This document shows, one piece after another, positions 48,711 to 59,268 of a DNA stretch of 64,000 nt. Within the stretch, counting starts at the first letter, position 1; every line of letters starts with the position of its first letter. Position numbers and translations under genes: made by a program. The stretch is from CAWGMT01 sp963823675 (lineage in GTDB: Bacteria; Planctomycetota; Planctomycetia; Isosphaerales; Isosphaeraceae), in assembly GCA_963823675.1 (NCBI GenBank), contig CAWGMT010000004.1, positions 434,001-498,000 of the forward strand. The letters run 5' to 3'. The notes under the pieces are model-generated. The model saw nothing but the letters and a program-made list of their open reading frames with translations, was not told the DNA's origin and did no database searches.

Positions 48711-50827
48711 ATGTCCTGTCGCGTCTCGGTCCGCCGGCTTTCGTCTCGCGTCGCGCTGTTATTGGCGGTCGTCGGTCTTGTTTCGCGACCCGCCGACGCA
48801 TCGAACCCCACCACCGCCTACCTGATCCGCCAAGACACCGGCCATCCCTGGCGTCCGCCGTTCGGCCTCGATCGTATCGGCCGGCCGATTGCGGTGGTCG
48901 TCGCGGCTAATGCCGCAAGCGCAATCACACTTTCGGCTCACTGCCCTCTTTCGAAGTCGCGAGGTCGGCCGGTACCCGGTCCAGCTCCCAGCCACGCCCC
49001 CCTACTCTGCTCGGGTTGTGCTCGATGCCTTTGCCGATGAGCTGGTCCTGTCGACTGTGACGGACTCGGTCGAGCTGGCGCGCCAGGCGATCCATCCTGC
49101 CGAGATCGAGGCCGACGCGGTCGCTCGGCCCGATACAATCATCAACCCGGTCGATCTGGGAACCATCCTGGTCCCGTCGGGTTGGCTGCTCCTGGGACCG
49201 GGGCAGTCGGCCACGCTCGATCTGGCGGTGGTCAGCCGGGTCGCCAGTTTTCCTCGTGCCGAGCTCAAAGCCGAATTCGAATCGGCGCACGGGCTTTCGG
49301 TTTCGGCTCCGATCGCACTTGCCGCGGGCCGACTTGCCCGGCATCAGCTCCGACTTCCCCAGCCTGCGCATGATCGCGACCGTGACATGGTCAATGTCGT
49401 GCTCGACGACGGCGCCGGCCGCGCCCTCTGGCGGAAGGCGATTCCGGTCATGCTGGTCTCCAATCCGCCGCGGCATCCTCGCTTCGGCGCAACCTATGAG
49501 CGGCTGCGCTACGATGCAGCGATCTCGATCAGGAACCCGGCCACCGGCGCCTACTCGAGCATACCCTACGAGAACGGATGGAAGCCCGAAGCTGCGCGAC
49601 GTCGTTGTCTGGCTGCCGGGTGGAGCGCGGTTCGTCTTCTGGCGCGGGTCGAGCTTGATCCCATTCTGGGCGGGCCGGAACAACACGGGCCTTTGTTACG
49701 AGTGGGCCGAGATCATCTCCCAGCCCGCGGGAGCGGTCGACTGCGTCGAGCCGCTCATGGACAAGGAGCTGCGCTACGCAACGGTCGAGATCATCGAGTC
49801 GACGCCGGCCCGCGTCCACGTGCGCTTCAGCTATCAATCGACCGACTTCAACTACAGGGTTTGGGGCGACGCCGCGGTCGAGGATTATTACTTTTACCCC
49901 GACGGCTTCGGCACGCGCGTGGTCAACCTTCGGGCCGACCCCAAGAACGACTACGAGCTGAGCGAGTTCATCATCCTGACGCCGCAAGGGGCCTACCCAT
50001 TGGGCGTGCTGCCCCGGGTTCCGGTCGAGGCACTCTTTGTCGACGGCCGCAGGCTTCCCTTTCGTCTTCCCAACCCGACCGGTCGAGCGGCGGAAGCGTC
50101 CGACTCGACGCGCGGCAAGGACGTTCCGGCGATTTATCGGCTCCGGCTCTCCGACGACGGACCACTGACGGCGGTTTACTTTAACCCCAACGAGACCAAG
50201 CTCCCGCCCGTGGTCTTCGCGCCCTTTTTCGACAAGGGCGAGATGGTCACGCCCTGTTACTGGGGCAGCCACTGGCCGCTGGCGCGAGGCAACTCGACGG
50301 GCCGGACGATCGATGACCGCATCCAGTTCACCCCTTGCCACAACAGCGTGATGAGCTGGGGCGGCTGCCGACCCAGGCCCATCCGGACCGCCGAGCTTGG
50401 GACATTCGATACGCTGGGCCGGTCGCGGCCGATGGTTGAGCGGCAATGGGCCTGGCTGATCGGCATGACCGACGAGCCGGATCGCCGCCTGCTCGACCGG
50501 GCCAGAAGCTTCGCGGCGCCGCCGTCGCTCGAGCTCGAGGGAGCGAGGCTCGCCCTGAATCCCTACGCGCCCGAGCGCAGGGCGATCCGCCTGACGGCTT
50601 CAGAGAGCGAGATCACGCTGACGATCAAGCCGGACGTACCGTGCGTCAATCCGGTCTTCGAGTGGATGGAGCCGCGGCAGGGCGCGATCGACGTCACGCT
50701 CGACGGCCAGCCAGTCGCGGGCGAGCGCTTCGCGTGGGACGGCAGCGTGCTCTGGCTGAATGTTACGATCGACAGGGTCGCCAAACTGTCGATTCGCTTC
50801 CGGATGGTGTGCGCTCTAAAGCAGTGA
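48711..50827 (+). CDS. Large secreted protein, family not recognised (two frameshifts)
   Basis: About 705 residues from ATG 48711, behind GAGGG. The signal peptide is LSSRVALLLAVVGLVSRPADA. After frame changes near 48940 and 49585 it reads as one beta-rich protein. Features include DAAISIRNPATGAYSSIPYENGW, a Trp/Tyr-rich central part (LPGGARFVFWRGSSLIPFWAGRNNTGLCYEW, WGDAAVEDYYFYPDGFGTRVV) and a C-terminal domain with EMVTPCYWGSHWPLARGN, HNSVMSWG and VFEWMEPRQG. This looks like a carbohydrate-active or lectin-type fold of the kind planctomycetes encode in quantity, but I cannot assign a family. It ends 100 bases from the convergent kinase gene. Confidence 0.7.
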
Positions 50828-50927
50828 AGCAACTTAAGTAAGCGGCGCGGAACAGGTTGAGCGCCGAGGACGGAATCGTCGTGATATCGCGCTGTGATGC
50901 CGCCCTTAGCGCGCGTCACGCGGCATT

Positions 50928-53900
50928 TCAGGGCGCGAACGGATCATCCGGGAAGGCGAGATCCATCATGAGCCCTTGGAAATCCGTGCGCACTCGCAGG
51001 GGATCGAGGTCGGTGTCCCGGCGCATGAAGGCGAAGTCGTGCAAGCCCGCGGCGACGGCCCGGCGCAGGGCCTGGACTGCCTGGGCGCCGTGGACCTGGG
51101 CTTCGCCGGCTGAGAGGCCGGAGCCCTTCTGGGCGGCGACGCCCGAGAGCAGCGAGAGGTAGCAGGCGAGGTTATAGAGGTTGTAGCCATCCGGCTGACG
51201 ATCCGCGATGCGTGTGACGATCGCGACCGCCCGGCGAAACTCGCCCGCCGCTTCGGCGGGCCGGCCGTCCCGCTGCCTGACCTGTCCCACGAAGGCATGG
51301 CTCATGGCCAGCCTGGTTTGAAAGAGCGTGACTGTGGGGTTGGCCTCGACGAGTTTTTGCAAGATCGTCCGGCGCGGTAAAAGGACGCCAGCGCGACGGC
51401 CGGGCGGCCAGTCTGGTCTTGAATGGAGCCGATGACCTGGTAGCACTGCGCCAGCTCGCCCTGGAAAAGCGTGACAGCGGGGTTGGCGCGTGCCAGTTCC
51501 TCCAGGATCGCCCGCGCTCGCTCGAGCGAATCGAGTGCCTCGGCGGGATGGCCGGTCTCGTGGAGCAGGAAGCCGATGTACTCGTGGCTTTGCGCCAGTT
51601 CGCTGGCGAACTGGGTCGCGGTGGGTGCGTTCCTGGCCAGCTTCTCGCGAATGCCGCGTGCTTTCGAATACGACTCGAGCGCAAGGGCGGCGCGGCCGCT
51701 GGCGCGTTGGATGGAGCCGATGTCGTGGTAGCTGCCCGCGAGCTCGCTTTCAAATTGCATGTGGGCCGGGTTGGCCTCGGCCAGTTCCTGGCGGATGGCC
51801 CTTGCTTGCTCGTGCGACGCGAGCGCCGCGGCGGCCTGGCCTCGGTGATACTGCACCCTGGCGATTCCCTGGAGGCATTTTGCCTCGGCCGCGCGACACG
51901 ATGCGCCAGCCGATTCGAGGTGGGACAGTGGCTTCAAGAGCTCGCGCGCCTGCCGGTAGGACGCAATGGCTTCGGTCAGGTCGCCGTTCGCTTCGAGCAT
52001 GTCGCCGATGGCGATCAAGCTCTGGCCCAGATCGAGAGTGGCGCCGGGATCCGATTCGGGCTCGGCTGCCAGCTTCCGCCGCAGCTCGAGGCCGCGTTTC
52101 AGCGCGCCGAGCGCTTCGGAGTGCGAGCCGATCCGGGCCGTCAGCTCGCCGATTTCATGATAGGCCTGCCCGAGAGCGGCTCGCGACCGCCGATCGGACT
52201 GGCCCTTGAGCAGATCTTCCAGACGCTGATAGAAGTCGGTCGCGCCCGCGAGCAGCTTGGCGCGCAGGCCTTCGAACTGTCGCTCCTGGAGCAGGAAGTC
52301 TTCGCTGACCCCGGTGTGGAATGTCTTGATCGCCTTGAGCGCGAGGTCGAAGCGAGCCTGCTCGCGGTCATTGGCGCGCGCCAGGTCTCGGTTGGCGGCC
52401 CGGGTGCGGCGATTGGCCAGGCCGAGCTCGACATTCGCCCGTTTGAGCGCGCCATTGGCATGGGTCTGAACAATCAGCACCGCGGCCAATCCGATCGTGG
52501 CCGCGAGCACGATGACGGCGATCACGGCCACGAGTGTCTGTCTGCGCCGCATCCAGCGGCGGCGCGCGTCAGGACTGACTCGCGCCAGGCCAGGACGGGC
52601 TCGTCGCCGAGCCAGCGTTCGACTTCTTCGGCCAGGGCCCGGGCCGAATCGTACCGGTCAGCGGCTTTCAGGGCCATCGCCTTGAGAACGATAGCCTCGA
52701 GCGCGGACGGAATGCGCGGGTTGACCTGGCGTGGCGGCACGATCTCGCCGCGCTGGATGCGCCCGCAACACTTGATCGAGGTCGGGATCGTCCTGCGGGG
52801 GTTTACCGGCAAGCAGCGTATACAGGGTCGCTCCCAGGCTGTAGATGTCGCTGGCCGGGCCGATCAGCGAGCGCAGCCCTCCTGCCTGTTCGGGGCTCAT
52901 GTAAGCCGGAGTGCCGATCGCCGTGCCCACCAGGGTCTCGCTGCTCTCTGACTGGGATGCCGGGCGCAAGGTCCGATCCGTGGTCGGCGCCGCCGTCAGG
53001 TCGTCGCGGCCCACGATCTTGGCCAGCCCCCAGTCAACCACCAGCGTCTCGCCGTAGGGGCCGAGCAGGACATTGGCCGGCTTGAGGTCGCGATGGATCA
53101 CTCCCCGGTTGTGGGCGTAGGCGATCGCGTTGCAGACGTCGATGAAGCGCCGCAACAGTTGGCGAAAGGCGAGCGGGGATGCGTTTGCGCCCGAGTCTTC
53201 GGCCAGCGAGTCGTCGATTGACTCCCAGCGCTGCGCGACCGGGCTCGCCATGAAACCTCTCGATGGCCTCTTTGAGGCTCTCGCCGCGGACAAATCGCAT
53301 GGCGTAGTAGAGCCGCCCCTGGTCGTTGGTCCCCAGGCCGTAAACCGGCACGATGCCGGGATGTTCCAGCCGGCCGGTCACCTCGGCCTCGAGCAGGAAC
53401 CGGGCACGGCTCGAAAGATCATCGGCGTGCTGCGGCAGCATCTGCTTGAGCGCGACCTCGCGGTGCAGCTCCGAATCGAGCGCCACGAAGACCATGCCGA
53501 TTCCGCCGCGAGCGTGGCGGCGGATCAAACGGAAGCGCCCCCCTTCCGAGCTCGATTGGCCCAGGCTGAAGCTTCCTCCGGCCGCATCCTGGTCGGGGAG
53601 CGAGGAGCCGATGCCGATCGTCAGCGAGCTCTGGCTGGGCGGATCGGTCTGGCCACCGGACGAGAACGATGCCAGCGAGTCCGACATGTCCTGATCGAGG
53701 GCGAGCACTTGCCGCAGGCGGTCGGCTAGTGCTCCGCCCGCCGGGAAGGCAGCCACGCCGCGCTCCGTCGCGGCCCCGTGCTTCGCGACGTGGCGGCGAA
53801 CCAGGCCCTCGAGTAATGACCGGTCATCTTCGGAAAGCGCGCCGCGCTCGACCAGAACCTGCGCAATCGGAGTGGACGGCTCACGCGAGCCGCCTGTCAG

Positions 53901-53990
53901 CGCGCCGAGCAAGTCGGCTTGCTCGATCAGACCGTTCTGCACGGCCAGGATGCCGAAGAGAAGGTCGCGATCTGCTTCGACTTTGGCCAT
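50928..53990 (-). CDS. Serine/threonine protein kinase with TM helix and TPR tail (about four frameshifts)
   Basis: About 1020 residues from ATG 53990. A leader domain with DRDLLFGILAVQNGLIEQADLLGAL is typical of planctomycete kinases. The kinase domain has GGIGMVFVALD (Gly loop), VALKQM (Lys), IHRDLKPANVLL (catalytic loop), VVDWGLAK (DWG in place of DFG) and GTPAYMSPEQA. A transmembrane helix (LVAVIAVIVLAATIGLAAVLIV) follows, then a coiled coil and at least seven TPR-like repeats with A-LEsYekAraI-eKLArxnP patterns. The frame changes lie near 53250, 52770, 52560 and 51375. The TPRs should be outside the cytoplasmic membrane. The ligand and target are unknown. Confidence 0.9.
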
Positions 53991-54473
53991 TATGTCCGTC
54001 TCCGCGGCGAAGAGGCCTGGATCGAGGTCGGGCAGCGATTCGCCTTGACAGCAATCAATGGGAACGTCCCCAAGAAGCCGGATCGCGACGACTCGGGGGT
54101 CGTCCTCACGCGGCGCTCGATGCCCGGCTATTATAACGCATCGGCACGAAGGTCGTGTCTTATCAATTCCGCGAATCCGAATCTGGCAACGCTGCCACGG
54201 ATTGGTCGTCGCTGTTTTTCGAGGCGGTGAGGACCAAGACATCCAGCGACGATCCGGAATTGCCGCCTTGGCATGGCGCACCGTGGCGTGTACCGTAAGT
54301 TCCGGGAGCGATCGACGGCAACCTAATTGGCCGTGCTCGATTCGGGGAGGGTGAACTTCCGTGTGAGCTGGTGGTTTGCCTGGCTCGGACGGAGCCTCGC
54401 CCTGCCAGGATCACGAAATCTCATTGAGCGCTGCGGACAGAATCGACCCATCACGCGAGCAGGACTCTCACGC
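53991..54473. promoter_or_regulatory. Divergent intergenic region, no specific motif assigned
   Basis: Separates the kinase gene (minus) and lhgO (plus), so it must hold both promoters. I see no long inverted repeat or coding sequence in it. Confidence 0.45.
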
Positions 54474-55680
54474 ATGCCGAAAAGAGCGGATGTGGCGATC
54501 ATCGGCGGAGGCATCGTCGGGCTCGCCACGGCGTATCAGATCACGCAACTGTATGCCGGCCGGCGCGTCGTGGTCCTGGAGAAGGAGGCTGAGCTTGCCC
54601 ATCACCAGACCGGGCACAATTCGGGCGTGCTCCATTCGGGGATCTATTACAAGCCGGGCTCGCTCAAGGCGGTCAACTGCCGGGCCGGCAAGAAGGCGAT
54701 GGAAGAGTTCTGCGCGGCCGAGGGGATCGCCTACGAGATCTGCGGCAAGGTGATCGTCGCGGTCGACGACGGCGAGCTGCCGGCTCTCGAGCGGATTTAC
54801 GAGCGGGGCCAGGCCAACGGAGTCAACTGCACCATGATCGAGAAGGACCGGCTCGCCGAGCTCGAGCCCCACGCCGCTGGCGTGCGTGCGATCCACGTTC
54901 CCGAGGCGGGCATCGTCGATTATCGCCAGGTCTGCGAGCGCCTCGCCGAGCGGGTCCGCGAGCGCGACGGCGAGGTGCGTCACGTCGACTCGCGTCACCG
55001 CCATGCAGAGAAACGGCGAGCACGTCGTTTTGACGAGCACGGCCGGCGACGTGACGGCCAGCCAGGTCGTCAACTGCGCGGGCCTGCATTGCGACCGGGT
55101 GACGGCCATGAGCGGCGAAAAGCCCGCGGCCAAGATCGTCCCGTTTCGGGGCGAGTACTATGAGGTCACGCCCCGAGGCCCATCACCTGTGCAAGAACCT
55201 GATCTACCCCGTGCCCGACCCCAATTTCCCGTTCCTGGGCGTCCACTTTACACGGATGATCGACGGGGGCGTCGAGTGCGGGCCGAACGCGGTGCTCGCC
55301 TTCGCTCGCGAAGGCTACCGCAAAAGACCGACCTCAATATCGCCGACCTCGCCGAATCGCTCACTTACTCCGGCTTCCTGAGAATGGCGGCAAAATACTG
55401 GAAAGCCGGCCTGGGCGAGATGTGGCGATCGTTGAGCAAGGCCGCGTTCGTCAACGCGCTTCAGCGGCTTGTTCCCGAGATCCGAGCCGAGCACCTCGAG
55501 CCCGCGCCTGCGGGCGTGCGCGCTCAGGCGGTCACGCCCGACGGCGCCTTGGTCGACGACTTCCTGATCCAGGAAACCGACCGGGTGATCAACGTCGGCA
55601 ACGCCCCGTCTCCGGCGGCCACGGCGTCGCTCAATATCGGCAAGCTGATCGCCGAGCGCCTCGGGCCCCGGCTCGATTGA
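54474..55680 (+). CDS. lhgO: L-2-hydroxyglutarate oxidase (three frameshifts)
   Basis: An FAD-dependent DAO-fold oxidoreductase of about 402 residues that oxidises L-2-hydroxyglutarate to 2-oxoglutarate, passing electrons to the membrane quinone pool. The FAD motif is VAIIGGGIVGLATAY at residues 6-20. LHSGIYYKPGSLKA is the family's flavin-contact block. After frame changes near 54985, 55165 and 55320 come VVNCAGLHCDRV, IVPFRGEYYEV, NLIYPVPDPNFPFLGVHFT, GVECGPNAVLAF and the C-terminal NVGNAPSPAATASLNIG. Motif order and length fit LhgO. The start ATG 54474 begins the FAD strand directly. Confidence 0.9.
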
Positions 55681-55780
55681 TCGGGGCGTCGGGAGGTTCG
55701 TGTGCGTCACTTCCGGTGCAAGGGCGAGCTGGGCTTGCGCACTCTCGCGATCTTCTCCGGGAATGTAGGTCTGACCCCGT

Positions 55781-56101
55781 ATGACGATGATCGGCACCAA
55801 TCGACACGGCCAACTCACCAACGGAACCTACACCCTCGACGAAGCAGCCTTGCAGCCGCATTTGACCGCGTCGCTTGCTGGTGGTAAGAGTCAGTTCCTG
55901 TACGGTGTCAACGCCAACGAGCTTGCGCTCGATGCAGGGGCCTATGCTGACCAGGCCCGTCTCTGGGTGGGAAACAAGGCCAAGGTCGTTTTCGATCGTC
56001 CCATCGGTGTGGACGCCGGTACGGGGGAACCGACGACCGTGTTGAATATCTACCGCACGCGAACGGGGTTCCTCCACGCTGCCCCGGGGAGCCCGCAATG
56101 A
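55781..56101 (+). CDS. Orphan polymorphic-toxin-like domain
   Basis: A 106-residue protein. It reads like a C-terminal toxin domain of secreted polymorphic toxins, without the long delivery part. The mid-region KSQFLYGVNANELALDAGAYADQ and the end KAKVVFDRPIGVDAGTGEPTTVLNIYRTRTGFLHAAPGSP contain the GxTGExT...INxYR...GxxHxxPG pattern that ends several RHS/LXG-type toxins. It overlaps the next gene by four bases (ATGA), the layout of a toxin with its immunity gene. The upstream 100 bases carry no convincing delivery domain. The assignment is by pattern. Confidence 0.55.
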   Translation: MTMIGTNRHGQLTNGTYTLDEAALQPHLTASLAGGKSQFLYGVNANELALDAGAYADQARLWVGNKAKVVFDRPIGVDAGTGEPTTVLNIYRTRTGFLHAAPGSPQ

Positions 56102-56502
56102 CGGACATCACCTCGAAGATGTCTGCGGCCCTGTCGCTCGCTCGCGGCTGGACGCGCGAGCGTGTCCGACATACCCTGTCAGCGCTGGCGGAGCTCTATC
56201 CCGACGGTACCGTTGATTGGGAAGAAGGGGACGAGGACTGGGGGAGAGTCGTCTCGCGCGGTGCGGCCACGGCCTACGTGAGTGCGAGATGTCCGGTCGC
56301 TTTCGTCGAAGCCGATGATGAAACAGCAGCCCAACGGGTCTTAACGCAGCTAGGTCTCGTTGCGATCGTCATCCAAGACTTCGACGCCCCCACCGTCAGC
56401 GTTGATTCCTCGGTACTCTCCCAACTCACCAGTAGGCCCTTGACCAAGAATGTGTCGTACAACAGGGCCTCCGTGAATGAACTCTGGTGGGCGACGGTAT
56501 GA
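56098..56502 (+). CDS. Probable immunity protein of the overlapping toxin-like gene
   Basis: A 134-residue acidic protein starting at ATG 56098 inside the stop of the toxin-like gene. It has an N-terminal helical region (SLARGWTRERVRHTLSALAEL), an acidic loop (DWEEGDEDWG) and beta-rich stretches (AATAYVSARCPVAFVEADD, GLVAIVIQDFD). It has no signal peptide, so it is cytoplasmic as expected of an immunity factor. No family recognised. The functional call rests on position and acidity alone. Confidence 0.5.
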   Translation: MTDITSKMSAALSLARGWTRERVRHTLSALAELYPDGTVDWEEGDEDWGRVVSRGAATAYVSARCPVAFVEADDETAAQRVLTQLGLVAIVIQDFDAPTVSVDSSVLSQLTSRPLTKNVSYNRASVNELWWATV

Positions 56503-57270
56503 GGGTGGCCGCGCTGGCGCGGCCCTGAGACAGGGGCGAAAAACGGTGACACTCGTATGTTAAATCTGGGAACGCTGTCGGTAGCGGCTTCCCGGCGAGT
56601 GATTTTCGCGGCCAAAAGTGAGCCACCCAGTGCGCCGATTTCGCGGTGTGTCGCACCCAGGATTACGGATTCTAGGGGACGGAAACAGGTGCGCAGCTAG
56701 TTAGCGGGGACGGAAACAGGTGCGCAGCTAGTTAGCGGTCGGGACAACCGTGGCCGGGACGGCTTTCGGTTCTTTTGCGTTTGGCATTGCGAGCACCTAC
56801 ATGGCACCAGTTTGTCAGCTCGTCTGCAACTTGGTTGGCTTTGCGGGGCCGGCCTTCCGGACGAACCGTGTGCTGCAAGCCCAGTTGGCTTACAGTTTGC
56901 ATCACCCAGTCGTCCGCGCCGTAAAGAAGCGCCACGACAGGCATATTGAAGCTGACGGGCCCCAACCGATTCGATAGATTGGGCGCATCGCGTCGTGATG
57001 CCTCGATGGATTGCGTGCTGCGCATCGCTTCAGGAGTTCCCCCAATGACCATCGCACGTGCACACTTGGGCGATCCAGCCGGCACTCACTGGTACCACTG
57101 CATCACGAGCTCCGTACGGCGGCCATTCCTGCTCGGGGACGGGCCAAATGACCGTAGCGGTTTAGCCGATTGACCTTATCACCGCGAAGACGCCAAGAGC
57201 GCGAAGGGAAGAAGCAGTGGATGTACGGCATCAATCGCATGGTTAATGATTGATGAGCGGGATCGCCGTA
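56503..57270. other. Intergenic stretch with a two-copy 31-bp repeat
   Basis: No recognised gene. The direct repeat at 56675-56736 is the main feature. 57180-57210 has an ACCGCGAAGACGCCAAGAG-type sequence seen in many dispersed bacterial repeats. Confidence 0.5.
56675..56736. repeat. Two perfect tandem copies of a 31-bp unit
   Basis: GGGGACGGAAACAGGTGCGC followed by AGCTAGTTAGC, copies at 56675-56705 and 56706-56736 with no mismatch. It lies 1.1 kb from a RAYT remnant, so it may be a unit mobilised by such an enzyme. Confidence 0.85.
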
Positions 57271-57451
57271 TTCTCCGCCATGTTCCGCCTTGGGGGCAAA
57301 GCCTGCCGCCCGATTTCCATGCTACAGTGTCGAATTGCGGGCTTATTCCAGGGACGGGAACGCTTGGTTCGTTCCCCGAGGCGTTTGGAACCGACTCAAG
57401 AGAAGTTGGCCCAATCCAGCCGTCGAGGCCCCGCTTTTATCTGCCTGTCCT
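57271..57451 (+). repeat. 181-bp direct repeat, copy 1
   Basis: Matches 59269-59449 over its full 181 bases without gaps, about 88 % identical by eye. It contains TGCTACAGTGTCGAATTGCGG and GGAACGCTTGGTTCGTTCC. It is not convincingly coding. Confidence 0.85.
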
Positions 57452-57511
57452 TTAGCGCCATCGATATCACGATCGATCTGACCAGATGAGCCTTTCGAGG
57501 AGTTGACCGCC

Positions 57512-57778
57512 ATGTCCGAACACGAGGAGTTTCAGAGCCTGAAAGAAGGCGGCAGTAGTACAGACGAGATTCTGAGGGCGATGAAGGATCGTGGCCTGAC
57601 GATCATACCGGCGATCAGAGCCTCGATGCATGTATTCGGCATCAGTCTCGGAGACGCCAAGTCGCTGGTATCTTCCCATCCATCCTGGACTCCAACGGTT
57701 GAAGCGGCCAGGCCCTTTCAGGACGATCTCATCGAGGCATTTCGAGAGGCCGGCGACCTCGGGACGCACACGGAGTAG
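57512..57778 (+). CDS. Small cytoplasmic protein, function unknown
   Basis: An 88-residue protein from ATG 57512, with GAGGAG nine bases before it. Two helices (FQSLKEGGSSTDEILRAMKDRGL and RASMHVFGISLGDAKSLVSSH) resemble the small L7/L12 C-terminal-like family in which SLGDAKxLVxxHPSW is conserved. The C-terminus is acidic. Possibly a ribosome-associated or structural filler protein. It follows copy 1 of the 181-bp repeat directly. Confidence 0.68.
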   Translation: MSEHEEFQSLKEGGSSTDEILRAMKDRGLTIIPAIRASMHVFGISLGDAKSLVSSHPSWTPTVEAARPFQDDLIEAFREAGDLGTHTE

Positions 57779-57845
57779 CGTGCTGTAAAAGGTAAAAGGT
57801 GACGCTCTACGCTATCCCTTGCAGGACATGGTGTTGTGAACTGAA

Positions 57846-58040
57846 TTGCACCAAGATCGGCCCGGATTCAGATTAGAGGAGACGCCCGTCGCGCCACGCG
57901 TGCCGCGTTACTTGCAGTGGTCTGAAGACGCTTGCTTTCACCTCATGAACCGAAGCCACAATTGCGAACCGGTCTTCGCCGATGACGAGGATCGTCGAGC
58001 ATTCATTGTGAACAGGCGGTTCGGCGTGGAGATTGGGTGA
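57846..58040 (+). pseudogene. N-terminal fragment of a REP-associated tyrosine transposase (RAYT)
   Basis: The frame reads VPRYLQWSEDACFHLMNRSHN and then VFADDEDRRAF. This is the start of IS200/IS605-like RAYT proteins, where the usual sequence is a PRxLR...YHVxxRGxx...F.dDxDrxxF pattern. The frame stops 10 residues later and the HUH and catalytic Tyr parts are absent. It marks past mobile-element activity next to the VapBC genes. Confidence 0.75.
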
Positions 58041-58052
58041 CGTGTGTCGCGC

Positions 58053-58547
58053 TCAGAGCGCATCGGTCACCCAGAGAACGACGTGGCCGAGCGGACCGCC
58101 CTGTGCACCATGATAAAGTCGGCGGTCGGCGGTCACGACCCGTCCCCCAAGCGCCACGGCCAGCACCATATAGAGGCTGTCGTAAACGGGACGCCGGTAA
58201 CGGACGCCGTGCCGGAATGCGTCCTCCAACAGTCCTTCGGTTGCGTGAATGGTCATCGGGACCGTTCGGAGGAGCTGGAAGGCCTCCAGTCCCTCGGCCT
58301 CCGAAAGTGTTCGGTCCAGGGCAACCTTCCGCTGCAAGACGCTGGCCGCCTCCGTGAAGAAATACGATGGTGTGTGCAACTCGAACCGAGCGTCGAGCAG
58401 CCGCGCTGCGTGCTCGGCGTCGGGCTCTGGCACGAACCACTTCACGCCCAAGCCGGCGTCGGGCACCAAGATCTGCCGAACCACCGGTGGCGAGGTCGAT
58501 GCGCCCGGCGCACCCTGCGGATCCAAATGAAGGCGTAGGTCGCTCAC
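58053..58547 (-). CDS. vapC: VapC-type PIN-domain toxin
   Basis: A 164-residue PIN-domain ribonuclease. The start ATG 58547 overlaps the antitoxin stop (ATGA). The fold begins at ILVPDAGLGVKWFV with the first acidic residue, then FFTEAASVLQRK with the second acidic residue, YDSLYMVLA with the third and VVTADRRLY with the fourth. All four metal-binding acidic positions are present, so it should be active. It has about 27 extra residues at the N-terminus before the PIN fold. Confidence 0.88.
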   Translation of the reverse strand: MSDLRLHLDPQGAPGASTSPPVVRQILVPDAGLGVKWFVPEPDAEHAARLLDARFELHTPSYFFTEAASVLQRKVALDRTLSEAEGLEAFQLLRTVPMTIHATEGLLEDAFRHGVRYRRPVYDSLYMVLAVALGGRVVTADRRLYHGAQGGPLGHVVLWVTDAL

Positions 58548-58777
58548 CGAAGGCGTTCCTCAGCGAGGATCTCCCCGCTGTCGCTGTGAGGGCGGCCCTC
58601 CAGCAGCCGCCGCATCGCATCGGCAGCCGCCTTTGCCGTGGCCACATCAACCTGCTTCGAGGCCAACACCAGGATCTCTCGCAGCTCGGCCTCCAGCGAA
58701 CGGTTATTACCCGCCGCGCGCGCCTTAAGCCGCTCGTACACTGCGTCATCCAGATCTCGCACAAGTGCGGTTGCCAT
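58544..58777 (-). CDS. vapB: Ribbon-helix-helix antitoxin of the VapBC pair (FitA-like)
   Basis: A 77-residue antitoxin from ATG 58777. The frame is open to 58810, but MATALVRDLDD is the usual start. The RHS strand and helices are ALVRDLDDAVYERLKARAAGNNRSLEAELREIL, a FitA/Arc-type DNA-binding domain. The C-terminal part (KAAADAMRRLLEG) should plug the toxin. It is expected to repress its own promoter as a complex with the toxin. Confidence 0.88.
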   Translation of the reverse strand: MATALVRDLDDAVYERLKARAAGNNRSLEAELREILVLASKQVDVATAKAAADAMRRLLEGRPHSDSGEILAEERLR

Positions 58778-58852
58778 GTTTGCCTCCGGTGGTGGCCTAC
58801 TTGCTAACATTATGCTAACAAACCCGATGGCAAAGGCAAGAGCGTTTCGCCT

Positions 58853-59140
58853 TCACAAATCCGCGTGCACGTCAGCTTTTGCGCGTGTCGGTGGAGGGGT
58901 GAATTCGTAGTCCTTGCTCATCCGCCGAAACCTTCCCAACCATGCGAAGGTGCGCTCGACGACCCAGCGACGGGGCAGGAGCTTGAATCCCTTGGTGTCG
59001 TCGCTTCGCTTCACGATCTCTAACACCCAGCCACATTCTTGTTTGACCCACCCGATCAGCTTTCCCGCATAACCGCCGTCAGCCCAGACCAGCTCCAGTC
59101 GTTGTGGATTTTCTTTCTTGAATTGCGGACAGGGTAGCAG
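58853..59140 (-). pseudogene. C-terminal fragment of an IS5-family transposase
   Basis: The minus frame reads RLELVWADGGYAGKLIGWVKQ, WVLEIVKRSDDTKGFKLLPRRWVVERTFAWLGRFRRMSKDYE. This is the second Asp block and the catalytic Glu block (VVERTFAWL) of IS5/IS1031-type DDE transposases. The N-terminal half is missing: upstream of 59140 the sequence changes to a repeat. It is a dead fragment. Confidence 0.85.
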
Positions 59141-59157
59141 CGAAATCGGGTGACTCG

Positions 59158-59178
59158 TTCCCACGCTCCGCGTGGGAA
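59158..59178. repeat. Short hairpin repeat
   Basis: TTCCCACGC / GCGTGGGAA with a TCC loop, a unit that recurs at 59240-59250 (CATTCCCACGC). It has the same plan as the hairpin at 9730-9750. Confidence 0.65.
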
Positions 59179-59268
59179 TGCCTCCGTGGCCGCTCTGCGG
59201 CCCCCTGCCGGGACGGGACGACGCGGAGCGCCCTGGACGGCATTCCCACGCAGGGCGTCGGAAGGAGT

